Source: Oscillospiraceae bacterium (GTDB lineage: Bacteria; Bacillota; Clostridia; Oscillospirales; Oscillospiraceae). From it: a stretch of DNA of 52,771 bases. Location of the stretch: the NCBI GenBank assembly GCA_021771635.1, contig JAETOQ010000009.1, positions 1 to 52,771 on the forward strand. Direction: 5' to 3'. The translations under genes and the position numbers were made by a program. Positions 1 to 8,064 of this stretch are shown here, one piece after another; position 1 is the first letter of the stretch, and every line of letters starts with the position of its first letter. The notes beneath the pieces are model-generated. The model made no database searches and was not told the DNA's origin. It worked only from the letters and a program-made list of their open reading frames with translations.

Positions 1-22
1 GCTCCCGAAAAACTCCGAAAGA

Positions 23-130
23 CCTGCCAGCGAGCATAAATAGGGGCTGGCAAGGCCGCAGGATGCAGGCGGGCTGCCGCCCGCCAAATCCGAGAACGAA
101 GTCCAGCGCCTATTTATGCTCGCTGGCAGG
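23..130. repeat. 22-bp perfect inverted repeat around a GC-rich hairpin
   Basis: Positions 23-44 and 109-130 are perfect 22-nt reverse complements, each outer end reading CCTGCCAGCGAG. The 64 nt between them contain a second smaller palindrome rich in GGCGGG/CCCGCC. The unit is 108 nt, a multiple of three. It sits inside what looks like a broken DUF6076-like frame, and its left arm carries the TAA (37-39) that interrupts that frame. It could be a small palindromic insertion. No clear target-site duplication is visible. Confidence 0.75.
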
Positions 131-141
131 CGTGTTTCCCC

Positions 142-696
142 TTGTTAATCGATGGTATCTTCGATGGAAAAACCTGCAAGGTACTCGGGCCGAATCTTAT
201 GCGCCACAGGACACCTAAGAAGAATGACGCGCTACGAATCTACAAACAGCTGCGCGACCGCATGTATGCCAGAATGACACGTTACGAAGATGCATTGCCA
301 AACCAGAGACAGAGGTTGATCCCCTTTGGAGCGGTTCAATACGGGGAGTGGAGCGCACTGGCAAGCGAGGCGCGCCTGAAATATGCAAACAAAGAAATTA
401 CTGCAGAAGAATTTCTGCAAAGAATCGACACCATGCACGACCTGACAAGCTACAAGGTCAAAGAATGCAGGCTCGTTCAAGAGCCTAGCAAGTGGCAGCA
501 ATATGTGACGAATAATATTGCCTTTGATCCCGAACGAGCGTTTCCTGAGACGATGATGATTTTGGACCTCAGAAAAGGGGACTCCCAGTGGGAATACTTC
601 ACCTCAGAACAGTTTCAGAAAAAAGCACAGGAAGGACACTTAAGTTTGCAGAAGGAATATAGCGATACTTCCTCCTCACAAGAAGAGCAGACCTGA
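142..696 (+). pseudogene. 5'-disrupted DUF6076-like element protein
   Basis: The 184-residue frame starts only at a TTG with no good ribosome binding site. Its first residues (DGIFDGKTCKVLG) resemble the end of the cysteine motif of DUF6076-type proteins carried by clostridial integrative elements. The rest (RDRMYARMTRYEDAL, then a charged tail) fits the C-terminal half of that family as I remember it. The same frame is open upstream at 1-36, where a Cys-containing stretch (RKTCQRA) appears, and is stopped only by the TAA in the palindrome at 23-130. I infer a gene broken by, or rearranged around, that palindrome. The family assignment is from memory and moderate. The stop codon lies inside a strong terminator hairpin. 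Confidence 0.5.
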
Positions 697-725
697 CCAC
701 TACGGTCAGGCCTGCTCTTCTTGTG
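677..725 (+). terminator. Intrinsic terminator / long hairpin
   Basis: A nearly perfect stem of over 20 bp (CACAAGAAGAGCAG...CTGCTCTTCTTGTG) overlaps the stop codon of the upstream broken gene. The loop is about ACTAC. Confidence 0.75.
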
Positions 726-834
726 TCTATGGCAATGTAAGATTTGAACTGCTTGTGTGTTATTCGCTTACTTCTGCTTCGCTTAACAAGAGCATACAAA
801 AATACAACAATTTAATGGGCTGTCAACCTTACGC

Positions 835-871
835 AAAACACCGCTTCCGGTAAAATCGAAGCGGTGTTTTT
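835..871. terminator. Bidirectional intrinsic terminator
   Basis: Perfect 13-bp stem (AAAACACCGCTTC / GAAGCGGTGTTTT) with an A-run before and a T-run after, so it could stop transcription on either strand. Confidence 0.8.
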
Positions 872-937
872 GTACAGCTTCTGGTCACCGTGACCAGAGG
901 TGACCCCGTCCATTTTCCCTGTTCCGTCCACGGTGGC

Positions 938-1094
938 TCTGCTGGATGTATCCCCCGTCGCCGCGCCACCCATAGCACAGCCGGGGCTGCCTGTCAAGGG
1001 CAAAGCCGCCGCTGCGCGGCGGTGCTCCGCACCCTTGACAGGCTGTCCCGGCTGTGCTACCTCCCAAGGTGCGACGGGGGATATATCCTCCAGA
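938..1094. repeat. Large imperfect palindrome upstream of mobC
   Basis: The sequence from CTGGATGTATCCCCCGTCG to CGACGGGGGATATATCCTCCAG folds back over about 75 bp per arm around GCCGCTGCGCGGC, with some mismatches. Internal pairs include CTGTCAAGGG / CCCTTGACAG and AGCACAGCCGGG / CCCGGCTGTGCT. Several overlapping frames are open here, but none has a ribosome binding site and all follow from the palindrome, so I call no gene. The rest of 697-1315 holds only terminators and repeats. Confidence 0.7.
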
Positions 1095-1315
1095 GCCGCC
1101 CCCTTTCCCTGGATAGGGAAAGGGCGGGGGGATAGGGCCGAACCGCTTCCTCTCAAACTGTTGTCTTTCCAAAGCTGATGTGTGGACAATTAGCAATTTC
1201 AATCCCTTGCCCCGCAAGGGCTTCCAGCCCTGTTTCTGTGAGGGGTGGTATAGTATCATTCCCCAGGACCGATTTATTGAAATACTGTCAACATCTGAAT
1301 TTACAGGAGGTATCT

Positions 1316-1717
1316 ATGAGCGGCAAAAAAACAGCGTCTCACAGCCCTGGAAGCCAGTCAACGCTGGTCGCCGGGAAAAAGCGTGTTCGGAGCACGTCCG
1401 TCTGTGTTTGGCTGTCCCCGGATGAACAGACGAAAATCCGGGAACGCATGGCGGATGCTGGAATCCGTAACCTTTCGGCCTATATGCGGAAAATGGCGCT
1501 CAGCGGTTATGTGCTCCATGTTGACCTTGCGCCTGTCAAAGAGATCGTTTCTTTGCAGCGGCGCTGTGCGAATAATCTCAATCAAATCGCTGTTCGGGCG
1601 AATACCTACGGTGGAGTTTACCCCAATGAAATCAAGACCCTGCAAAAGGACTATGCGGATTTATGGGGACCACTCTCCGAACTGCTGGAGAAACTTTCCG
1701 AGGTGGTGGCGCTGTAA
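1316..1717 (+). CDS. mobC: MobC-type mobilization protein
   Basis: A 133-residue relaxosome accessory protein. It begins with a basic, flexible N-terminus. A ribbon-helix-helix-like region follows (CVWLSPDEQTKIRERMADAGIRNLSAYMRKMAL), then the MobC signature around residues 75-110 (VSLQRRCANNLNQIAVRANT), which is typical of MobC in Tn1549-like and Clostridiales elements. Such proteins bind oriT and help the relaxase open the DNA. The start is the ATG preceded by ACAGGAGG at 7-nt spacing. A longer frame beginning upstream lacks that signal. The relaxase gene that normally follows directly is absent. Downstream is an oriT-like block and then unrelated genes, so this is probably a stranded remnant of an integrative element. 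Confidence 0.88.
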   Translation: MSGKKTASHSPGSQSTLVAGKKRVRSTSVCVWLSPDEQTKIRERMADAGIRNLSAYMRKMALSGYVLHVDLAPVKEIVSLQRRCANNLNQIAVRANTYGGVYPNEIKTLQKDYADLWGPLSELLEKLSEVVAL

Positions 1718-1738
1718 GCGCATAAGGCCCAGGAGCGT

Positions 1739-1960
1739 CAGCGACGGGGCCGCAGACAGGGAAGCCTCTGGACACGGTGACCAGAAGTCCCCGGCGGGTT
1801 TGGGGCACCCCAACAAGCATTTTCGCTCTGCGAAAATCGCAAGTGTTATACACTTGCACTGCATGCCACTAACGCATTCTTCCGAAAACCTCCGCAAAAA
1901 GGCCGGAGGCGTTCTTTTGCGCTTCCGACCTTTCATGGCCTTATTCGGTTAGTGACAGTT
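1739..1960. other. Candidate oriT / relaxase-leader region without relaxase
   Basis: Directly after mobC come three short dyads in tandem: TTGGGG-CA-CCCCAA (1800-1813), ATTTTCGC-TCT-GCGAAAAT (about 1819-1837) and GCAAGTG-TTATA-CACTTGC (about 1840-1858). This arrangement between mobC and the relaxase is where oriT lies in related elements. The 15-mer CACGGTGACCAGAAG at 1773-1787 is the exact reverse complement of 878-892, so the mobC segment is bracketed by inverted copies. No relaxase reading frame follows. The oriT assignment is an inference from position and structure. Confidence 0.45.
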
Positions 1961-1977
1961 TCTAGTCATATTTGCTG

Positions 1978-2277
1978 TTATTTCGTATGCTCCGACATGG
2001 CAGCCTGAAATGCTTCGGAAGATTTAGAGGGGACAAATTCAATAATTTCATATTGTGCGATGCTCTCTTTATAAAAAGGATCTTTTTCCATAATTACTTT
2101 TGCTTCGGCCATATCGGTACAGTTACACAGAATGATGCCGCCTGTTCGGGGTACTTTGCGTCCGGAACACATGAAGAGGTGCTTCTTGTAGTGTTCGTCC
2201 AAAAATTCAATGTGCGCGGGCAGAAAGCGTTCCACATCGGGAAGCGGTTTTACGTATGTCAAGCTGAAAATAAACAT
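1978..2277 (-). CDS. YciI-like family protein
   Basis: A 99-residue protein starting MFIFSLTYVKPLPDVERFLPAHIEFL. This fits the ferredoxin-like alpha/beta fold of the YciI/DUF1330-like group, with a conserved His in the AHIEFLDEH stretch and a hydrophobic strand GGIILCNC near the middle. Members often act as small accessory enzymes or dimeric ligand-binding proteins; the substrate here is unknown. The start is chosen at the ATG behind GGGAGGAATGCAAT. An upstream in-frame extension lacks a signal. It is divergent from a TetR gene, with palindromes in the gap, so TetR repression is likely. Confidence 0.75.
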   Translation of the reverse strand: MFIFSLTYVKPLPDVERFLPAHIEFLDEHYKKHLFMCSGRKVPRTGGIILCNCTDMAEAKVIMEKDPFYKESIAQYEIIEFVPSKSSEAFQAAMSEHTK

Positions 2278-2312
2278 ATTGCATTCCTCCCAAAAATATG
2301 ATAGACTTATAA

Positions 2313-2339
2313 TGACCAAGGTCAGTGACTACGGTCACT
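2313..2339. promoter_or_regulatory. Two adjacent dyads, probable TetR operator
   Basis: TGACC-AA-GGTCA (2313-2324) and AGTGAC-TACG-GTCACT (2324-2339) lie back to back in the short gap between the divergent yciI-like and tetR genes. Both share the GTGAC/GTCA half-site, as expected for a repressor that binds as a pair of dimers. Confidence 0.6.
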
Positions 2340-2391
2340 ATATTACATCAACTTTTGTGATTTGTCAACACTGTTTGGGAGCGTGATTTGT

Positions 2392-3000
2392 GTGGAGCGA
2401 AAACCTACCCGCAAAGAAAAGGCAGCAGAAACAAAACGGAAGATATTTGAAACCGCTGTACGGCTGATAAAAGAAAGTGGCTATAACAATGTTACTATAA
2501 GCGAGATTTGCAAAGCCGCAGGTGTAGCAAAAGGCTCGTTCTATGTCCACTATAATTCAAAAGAGGATATTGTAAGAGACAGCTATTATACGGATATGAG
2601 CGAGTATATACATCGAAATTATACCGCATTTTTAGATGCTCACTCAAATGTATCCTACAATGAACGAATTATTTACTTTATGAACTTGGAATTAGAATTT
2701 GCTGAATACGCAGGGTATGAAATAACTTGTTTAGCTTATACCTTGAATTTGGGGACGTGCATACCTGGCCCGTCAGAGCATCTCACTAAAAGGGAATTTA
2801 CCAAAAACCTGTATGACGCAATTCAAAAAAACTCTGATAAAAATATCTCCAAATTATCTTCTAATGAGATATTTCACTACTTTGAAAGCGTAATCAGAGG
2901 GATAATGGCAACTTGGTGCTTTTCTAATAATTCATTTAGCATTGTAGAGCAAGGGAAAAAGTATGTACCGCTCGCTGTATATAGCATCTATACAAAATGA
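2392..3000 (+). CDS. TetR/AcrR family transcriptional regulator
   Basis: About 202 residues. The N-terminal helix-turn-helix is clear (KRKIFETAVRLIKESGYNNVTISEICKAAGVAKGSFYVHYNSKEDIV), followed by an all-helical ligand-binding domain with no recognisable specificity. The GTG at 2392 is chosen because GGGAG precedes it by about 10 nt. A TTG at 2362 or GTG at 2383 would add residues with no better signal. Its stop overlaps the next start (ATGA), so it is translationally coupled to the Cys-rich KTR protein. It probably represses itself and the divergent YciI-like gene. AT-rich codon use differs from the right half of the window, in keeping with transfer. Confidence 0.88.
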   Translation: MERKPTRKEKAAETKRKIFETAVRLIKESGYNNVTISEICKAAGVAKGSFYVHYNSKEDIVRDSYYTDMSEYIHRNYTAFLDAHSNVSYNERIIYFMNLELEFAEYAGYEITCLAYTLNLGTCIPGPSEHLTKREFTKNLYDAIQKNSDKNISKLSSNEIFHYFESVIRGIMATWCFSNNSFSIVEQGKKYVPLAVYSIYTK

Positions 3001-3188
3001 TCGAGAACCATATATCAAAAATAAGCCGCTGGGTTTTATGTCCTGCCTGTGGAAGTAAGACCCGTGACAGAATAAGAGCGGACACCATTTTGAAAAATTG
3101 TCCTCTTTATTGCCCGAAATGCAAAAAGGAAACTTTAATTGATGCAAAGAATATGCAAATAACAGTTATCAAAGAGCCAGACGCATAG
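2997..3188 (+). CDS. Cysteine-rich KTR domain protein
   Basis: A 63-residue protein with two CxxC pairs (CPAC and CPKC) around the motif GSKTRDRIRADT, which defines the Cys-rich KTR family found on Tn916-like and other clostridial elements. The cysteines probably bind zinc as a single knuckle. Its molecular role is not known to me. It overlaps the TetR stop by 4 nt and ends at a terminator, so it is the last gene of that unit. Confidence 0.82.
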   Translation: MIENHISKISRWVLCPACGSKTRDRIRADTILKNCPLYCPKCKKETLIDAKNMQITVIKEPDA

Positions 3189-3195
3189 ACGCAGG

Positions 3196-3239
3196 GCCGA
3201 TAACACGCAGACTAAAAATGCGGTTATCGGCTCTTTTTA
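3196..3239 (+). terminator. Intrinsic terminator after the KTR gene
   Basis: Stem GCCGATAAC / GTTATCGGC with an inner CGCA/TGCG pairing, followed by TCTTTTT. The T-run coincides with the stop codon of the convergent truncated MazG-like gene, so the two genes collide here. Confidence 0.85.
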
Positions 3240-3464
3240 TGGGGAGATACGACAACCGCTTAGATAGATAACCTCAATAAGGTCAGCCAGTTCTTCGATG
3301 TTCTGATCTTTGTGGTATTCTGCGAGTTCTTCGTCCAGCTTGGCATCGATCATGCAGAGATAGTCTTCATCGGATAGAATTTCTGTCACGCAGTTCTTTC
3401 CCGATGCTTCGATAATTTCTGGAATACGGTCGCGGACAAGTTTATTGTATTTTATCTGTCCCAC
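3237..3464 (-). CDS. Truncated MazG-like / phosphoribosyl-ATP pyrophosphohydrolase-like protein
   Basis: 75 residues. The N-terminal part (YNKLVRDRIPEIIEASGK, then DEELAEYHKDQNIEELADLIEVI) matches the single-domain MazG-like nucleotide pyrophosphohydrolases, including the acidic EExxE and ExxD metal-binding residues. The family is usually about 100 residues and continues with a Y-A-x-A-x-x-x-G helix. Here it ends abruptly in SGCRISP, so the last 30-40 residues have been replaced at a junction near 3258, the edge of the mobile-element remnant. The GTG start has AGGAG 7 nt upstream and sits 17 nt after jetD, so it is read with the Wadjet operon. Loss of the C-terminal helix probably makes it inactive, but the metal-binding core is intact. 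Confidence 0.75.
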   Translation of the reverse strand: MGQIKYNKLVRDRIPEIIEASGKNCVTEILSDEDYLCMIDAKLDEELAEYHKDQNIEELADLIEVIYLSGCRISP

Positions 3465-3481
3465 TAAGGTCTCCTCTCGTA

Positions 3482-4720
3482 TTAGTTCAGAAAAATTTCC
3501 TGCTCAATCGTGACTCCATACTTCAGAATTTCGTTAATTGCATCTACAAACAACGGGTACGCTCCATCCTGCATATCTGTCTTTAATTTGGATAAGTATT
3601 TCTCCGGACGCGCAAGGCCATTCTGATGGTATTTTTCTACAAAGTTTCCAGACATGCGCATAGGCTGTAAATGGGGGATCAGACTTTGCAAATGTTCAAA
3701 CATTCGGAAACCACCCATGTCAATATCTGCCCAGAACTGTACTTTGATGGATGCAGACGCTGCATCGCCAATCAATGCGAATAGCTTTCGCTTTTGTGGG
3801 CTGAGGAAACCACCATGAAAGATAACGAGCTCTTCCGGCTGTCTCTCAGATATCAGATATTCATCATAATTGGTCTTATTCTCAATAAACGTTACACATT
3901 GTATGGACCTCAGGTCAATTCCGGCAATTGTATCTACCAAAGTGCTGGGTAACGCAAGACCATGCGGAGCAGCCGCGCCGATGTAAATGTTGCCCTGATG
4001 CGTCTGAATAGTGCAATTTCCAGCAAGTTCGTAGAGCTCGGGTCGGGCATAGATTCCTAAAAACGCCAGCTGCTCCCGTTCACCCAGCTCAGATTCCTCG
4101 CAGGACTGGGCTAATCCTGTATCATACTTTCTCGCAATGCGCAGAAATGTTTCCCGTACGTTTCGCTCAAAATACTTCGTGTCATGAAAGCATTTACTGC
4201 TGAAGGCGCGCATGGTTATGCTTCCGGACAAGGCGGCGTATTCTTGAAAGGAGTAAAGCAGAGCTTTCAGCAAATAATCGTCGTCTTTGCAGAAAGATGG
4301 TACTTTCATATGCTCCTGAGCTTCTGTGCAAATTTCGTCCCGCCAAGCTGCGATCCATGGTACGACAACGCCTTCTAGACTATCAGATACAAGAGATGCT
4401 ACATGGGTTGCTCGAACTCTGGGATGCACTCTTCCCGCCAAATCATAACCCCACATTACCTGGTTTAAATTCAGAACAATAGCAGAAAGCAGGGGACGGC
4501 CCTTTACCCACTCCAGGTGTACCAGCTGTTGACTCTCCAGTTCCAGAGCCGCCGCATTGTAAGCATCTCGGATAGCTGCGTCCTCATAGTCATATTCCGG
4601 GAACTCTTTCTTGACCACTCGCAGCATTATACGCCGAAGAGAAGTTCCAGGCTCTGAAAGATGCTTGCTGTTTTCGTATTTATCCAGCAGCCGGTTCAGG
4701 ATGATACTTCTCTCACTCAT
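3482..4720 (-). CDS. jetD: Wadjet nuclease subunit JetD (DUF2220, TOPRIM)
   Basis: 412 residues. The C-terminal half carries the topoisomerase VI-like TOPRIM fold of DUF2220: Glu280 in FIENKTNYDEYL and the DxD of FWADIDMGGFRMF (Asp332 and Asp334). These are the metal-binding residues that cut plasmid DNA in characterised Wadjet complexes. The N-terminal half is helical and probably contacts the SMC complex. Its ATG overlaps the jetC stop by 4 nt (ATGA). Wadjet senses closed circular plasmid DNA by SMC-driven loop extrusion and cleaves it. All residues expected of an active nuclease are present. JetD is the last conserved subunit; a truncated MazG-like gene follows. Confidence 0.92.
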   Translation of the reverse strand: MSERSIILNRLLDKYENSKHLSEPGTSLRRIMLRVVKKEFPEYDYEDAAIRDAYNAAALELESQQLVHLEWVKGRPLLSAIVLNLNQVMWGYDLAGRVHPRVRATHVASLVSDSLEGVVVPWIAAWRDEICTEAQEHMKVPSFCKDDDYLLKALLYSFQEYAALSGSITMRAFSSKCFHDTKYFERNVRETFLRIARKYDTGLAQSCEESELGEREQLAFLGIYARPELYELAGNCTIQTHQGNIYIGAAAPHGLALPSTLVDTIAGIDLRSIQCVTFIENKTNYDEYLISERQPEELVIFHGGFLSPQKRKLFALIGDAASASIKVQFWADIDMGGFRMFEHLQSLIPHLQPMRMSGNFVEKYHQNGLARPEKYLSKLKTDMQDGAYPLFVDAINEILKYGVTIEQEIFLN

Positions 4721-7700
4721 TGCGCGATCTCCTTGCCGAAGGGCAGAATGTGCATCTGATACTTGTTCTTATCAACCAACAGCGTGCGATCTGCGATGGG
4801 CATAATATCCGAAACCTTGTCCGGCGGTGTACAAATAATGGCTTGCAATCCCATTTTTCGTAGGAGCCGGACACTTTCTACGATACGGTCGCTGTCCATT
4901 TTATTAAACGCCTCGTCGAATACGACCAAACGCACTGTATTCCCGAAACTGGAGGCGTCGTTGACACGATACAGCTGCGCAAAAGATGCCAACACAGCAA
5001 TATAGAACGGTGTCTGAGTCTCGCCTCCGGATTTGGTGTTCAGAGTTTGAGAGAGAAGTTGTTTGGAGCCGTTTTGGTCTGTGGTTTCCAAGTCAAATTT
5101 CAGGTAGGTTCTGAAATCCGTATAGCGCTGGATATTTTCTTGTAGCTCACTCTGCTTTCTGGCGTTGAGCTGCGTGTCATCTGCCATAGTGATCTGGCTG
5201 AACAGTTTCTCGATCAGAGGACCGTATTTCTCCTGAAAAGGCAGGGCGAACAGGCCCATATCGCCCTCCATTAGCTCCGGCGCCATAATCATATCATAGT
5301 ATTCCGCATAGTCCGGATTCCGCTCTACACGGAACTGATAGCTGTCTGTTCCGAACTGTGCTTGACGTAATGCTCGATTCAGATCCTTCACTTGATCCTG
5401 CACCTGGTCAATGCTGGATTTCAGCTTGGCAAGGAAATCGTTCTGGAACTGTTCCATGGCGCTCTCACGGGCAGCTTTGATCTTCTCCCTGTACTTAGGC
5501 AGTTCACTCTCTTCCAACAAGCGCTGCTCCTCCTCAAATTCATCATTGTCCATGGCCTCCACACGGAAGGAGCAGGGCTTGAATTGGTCGGTGTAATCCC
5601 TTCGCGCGGTAAACAGCTTCCGCCGTGCGGCTTCTCGTTCATTGATGCTCTGGGACAGGCGGTCACTAAAGTTCTTATGAACAATATCTGCCCTTTTCAG
5701 GCGGGAGAGCTCCTGTCGATATCTGGGAATGCCCGTATTTTCCTGATACTCAAGAGGGAACTCCTCCTGCAAGTGGTCTTCGATGCCGGTCAGCCGCTGA
5801 TAGTGGTCCGGCAACACCTCATATTCCAGCTGACGGATACGTTCTTTGAGCTGACCTTCTTGTCCAATTTTTTGTTCCTTTTCTTTGTTTAGCGCCAAAA
5901 TCTCATCGCCGAGTACAGAGATGGTTCGACGCTGCTCATCCAGCCACAGCAGGTCCAGGCGGGAAAGCTGGTCGTCAATATTGGAAATTTCTCCGGTGAT
6001 CTCCAGTCCACGCAGGTAGTCTGCTTGCCGCTGCACCACGGTTGCCTGGACAAAATATTGGGTGAACAGGGGCTCTTTCTGCCTGGACAAGAGCTGATGG
6101 ATAGGAGTCCAGTGATTGAGTTCCTCCAGCAACTGAGCCAGTTCTTCTTGCAGCCGGGTTATGCGCAAGGACACAGCACGGCGGCCGATAAAAGCGTCCT
6201 CCATCAGCTTCCGGCGAAGCGAACGGGCAACATAACCCTGGTAAAGCATACCTTCCGCCGTAATAGCGGTTTTATAGTTCCGTAATTGCTCTGCCTTGGC
6301 ACAGCACACCACATGACCCAGCAGGTAATCAATATAGCTGCGTGCCAGATCGCTGTTTGTCTCAATCTGCTTGGCAAGGCTGTTATCCAGAGGACGGATT
6401 GTTTCCCTCTCCCGCAGCTTGCCGATATCCACAAGACCGAAAGAGCGGAAACCAGGCTCCTGTTTGATCCGGTCATAAATGGACAAGGCCTCTTTATAGC
6501 AAGCCGGGTCCACCAGCAAATAGAATTTCTGCGTGTTCAGATATCCCTCTGCCGCACCACGCCAGTGTTCATCCGTGATTTCCAAAACATCAGCAAGAAT
6601 ATCAATCCGAACAGAACGCCCGATCTGACGCTCCAGTTCCGCAGCAAGCCGCGCTTTGAACTGCAATAGGCCGCACGGGTAGTCTTTGATATTCTTTTGC
6701 AGATTCTCCAGCGCTGTGCGTTTCTGGTCCTCTTGCTCTTTGAGCACGGCCAGACGATCCTCTACTTTGTGTGCTGTATTCCGAATGGCATCGGAAAGTT
6801 CGGCGGCAGCATGCTGTGCAGATTCAAACGGCGCCAGTGAATGGGAGAAGATTTCATAGTCGCTATCAGTAAAGAGTACATATGCTTTGTGCGCTGCTTC
6901 GGCAGCTTCCTGCACAGGTGTAAGTATCTCTTCTGCATCCCATTCCAGAACATCGGTGCACAGACTATTCAGGCGTAAAGATTCTCGCTTGATCTCCAAT
7001 GCCAGGTTCTGAAGCTCTTGGATGAGCTTTTTTTGTTCCTCCAGCAGAGCTTGCTTGCGGTTGCGCAGCTTTTCCTCCTCCTGAAAAACACTGCTCTGGG
7101 CACAGGCCAAATCGAGTTCACGCCTACGGTTTTCTTTCTGCGCAATCTGTGAGGAGAGAGCATCGATGCAATCTTCTGCTGCGGCAAGTTGGGAGTGGCG
7201 GTCCTGTTTTTCCAGTTCCAGCCGATCAATCTGGGATTGCGCTACCTCTTTTTCTGACCAAAGCACCAGAAAAGACTGCACCCGCCAGCGGTCAATGGAT
7301 TGATTCATCTCCCGGTAGAGCTTGGCAATTTCCTGTAAAGCCGCCAGTTTTTCTTCCTGGCGCTGCGCCAACTGTTCATGGCGTTTGTAATCTCGGATAT
7401 TCTGCTGCATGGCCTCAATGTCAGGCTTATCTGGAATATCGCAGATATTCTCTGTAATAAATTTCTGAATATCTACAATCGGACGGAAGGATACCGCCTT
7501 TTTCATCATCCGGAGAACCTGCTCGTTGTGGACGTTCCAGCGGGACAGCATATTTCTGCGGTATTCCTTCTGACTGTCATAGACTTCCGCCTTGGTGTAA
7601 TTTTGCTTCAAAAAACGACGCAGGGCAGAAATTTCCATTGCTTCACCATTTTCAATGAAACAATTTTCTGGCAAAGTGCCTACATAAATGAAAAACCGAT

Positions 7701-8064
7701 CCTGCTTACTGCCATCACTGCGGCAATCGAACACAACGCCCATCACAAAGCTGCTACCTTCCACCTCATCCTGAAACTCGCAGGCAATATAGGTGGAAAA
7801 GTCCTTTCCACGGCGAGAATAAGGATTGTTTTCGTCCATATCCGCACGAAGATAACCGTCCAATGTGCGTTGAGATTTCTCGTTGGCTGCCTGATTAAAG
7901 TTGCGGGCATTCGTCTCGCCCAACAGCACAATCTGCAAAGCGTCGATTACAGTGGATTTGCCGGCGCCGTTCTTGCCTGTCAGGAAGTTGACGTCACCCA
8001 CCTCAATGAGTTCCTTGCTGAAGTACAGCCAGTTAATCAGCAAGATCTTCTTCAGCTTCTTCAT
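4717..8064 (-). CDS. jetC: Wadjet SMC-like ATPase JetC
   Basis: 1115 residues, MukB-like. Walker A is GKNGAGKST (residues 30-38), directly after the N-terminal strand ILLINWLYFSKELIEVG. The ABC signature is KSGGETQ (about 1011-1017) and Walker B is VVFDEAFNKMD (about 1047-1057). Between them lie two long coiled coils (rich in E, Q, R and L, about 220-430 and 680-960) separated by a hinge-like globular part. It powers DNA loop extrusion for plasmid detection. I start it at MKKLKKI, which has GAAAGGAGGAAGACGCCG upstream. It then overlaps the 3' end of jetB by 32 nt. A start 12 codons earlier has no signal. Confidence 0.93.
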   Translation of the reverse strand: MKKLKKILLINWLYFSKELIEVGDVNFLTGKNGAGKSTVIDALQIVLLGETNARNFNQAANEKSQRTLDGYLRADMDENNPYSRRGKDFSTYIACEFQDEVEGSSFVMGVVFDCRSDGSKQDRFFIYVGTLPENCFIENGEAMEISALRRFLKQNYTKAEVYDSQKEYRRNMLSRWNVHNEQVLRMMKKAVSFRPIVDIQKFITENICDIPDKPDIEAMQQNIRDYKRHEQLAQRQEEKLAALQEIAKLYREMNQSIDRWRVQSFLVLWSEKEVAQSQIDRLELEKQDRHSQLAAAEDCIDALSSQIAQKENRRRELDLACAQSSVFQEEEKLRNRKQALLEEQKKLIQELQNLALEIKRESLRLNSLCTDVLEWDAEEILTPVQEAAEAAHKAYVLFTDSDYEIFSHSLAPFESAQHAAAELSDAIRNTAHKVEDRLAVLKEQEDQKRTALENLQKNIKDYPCGLLQFKARLAAELERQIGRSVRIDILADVLEITDEHWRGAAEGYLNTQKFYLLVDPACYKEALSIYDRIKQEPGFRSFGLVDIGKLRERETIRPLDNSLAKQIETNSDLARSYIDYLLGHVVCCAKAEQLRNYKTAITAEGMLYQGYVARSLRRKLMEDAFIGRRAVSLRITRLQEELAQLLEELNHWTPIHQLLSRQKEPLFTQYFVQATVVQRQADYLRGLEITGEISNIDDQLSRLDLLWLDEQRRTISVLGDEILALNKEKEQKIGQEGQLKERIRQLEYEVLPDHYQRLTGIEDHLQEEFPLEYQENTGIPRYRQELSRLKRADIVHKNFSDRLSQSINEREAARRKLFTARRDYTDQFKPCSFRVEAMDNDEFEEEQRLLEESELPKYREKIKAARESAMEQFQNDFLAKLKSSIDQVQDQVKDLNRALRQAQFGTDSYQFRVERNPDYAEYYDMIMAPELMEGDMGLFALPFQEKYGPLIEKLFSQITMADDTQLNARKQSELQENIQRYTDFRTYLKFDLETTDQNGSKQLLSQTLNTKSGGETQTPFYIAVLASFAQLYRVNDASSFGNTVRLVVFDEAFNKMDSDRIVESVRLLRKMGLQAIICTPPDKVSDIMPIADRTLLVDKNKYQMHILPFGKEIAQ

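Noticed and set aside
885..1259. Several overlapping frames of 80-125 codons on both strands
   Set aside because: All lie across the large palindrome, have no ribosome binding sites and mirror each other's composition.
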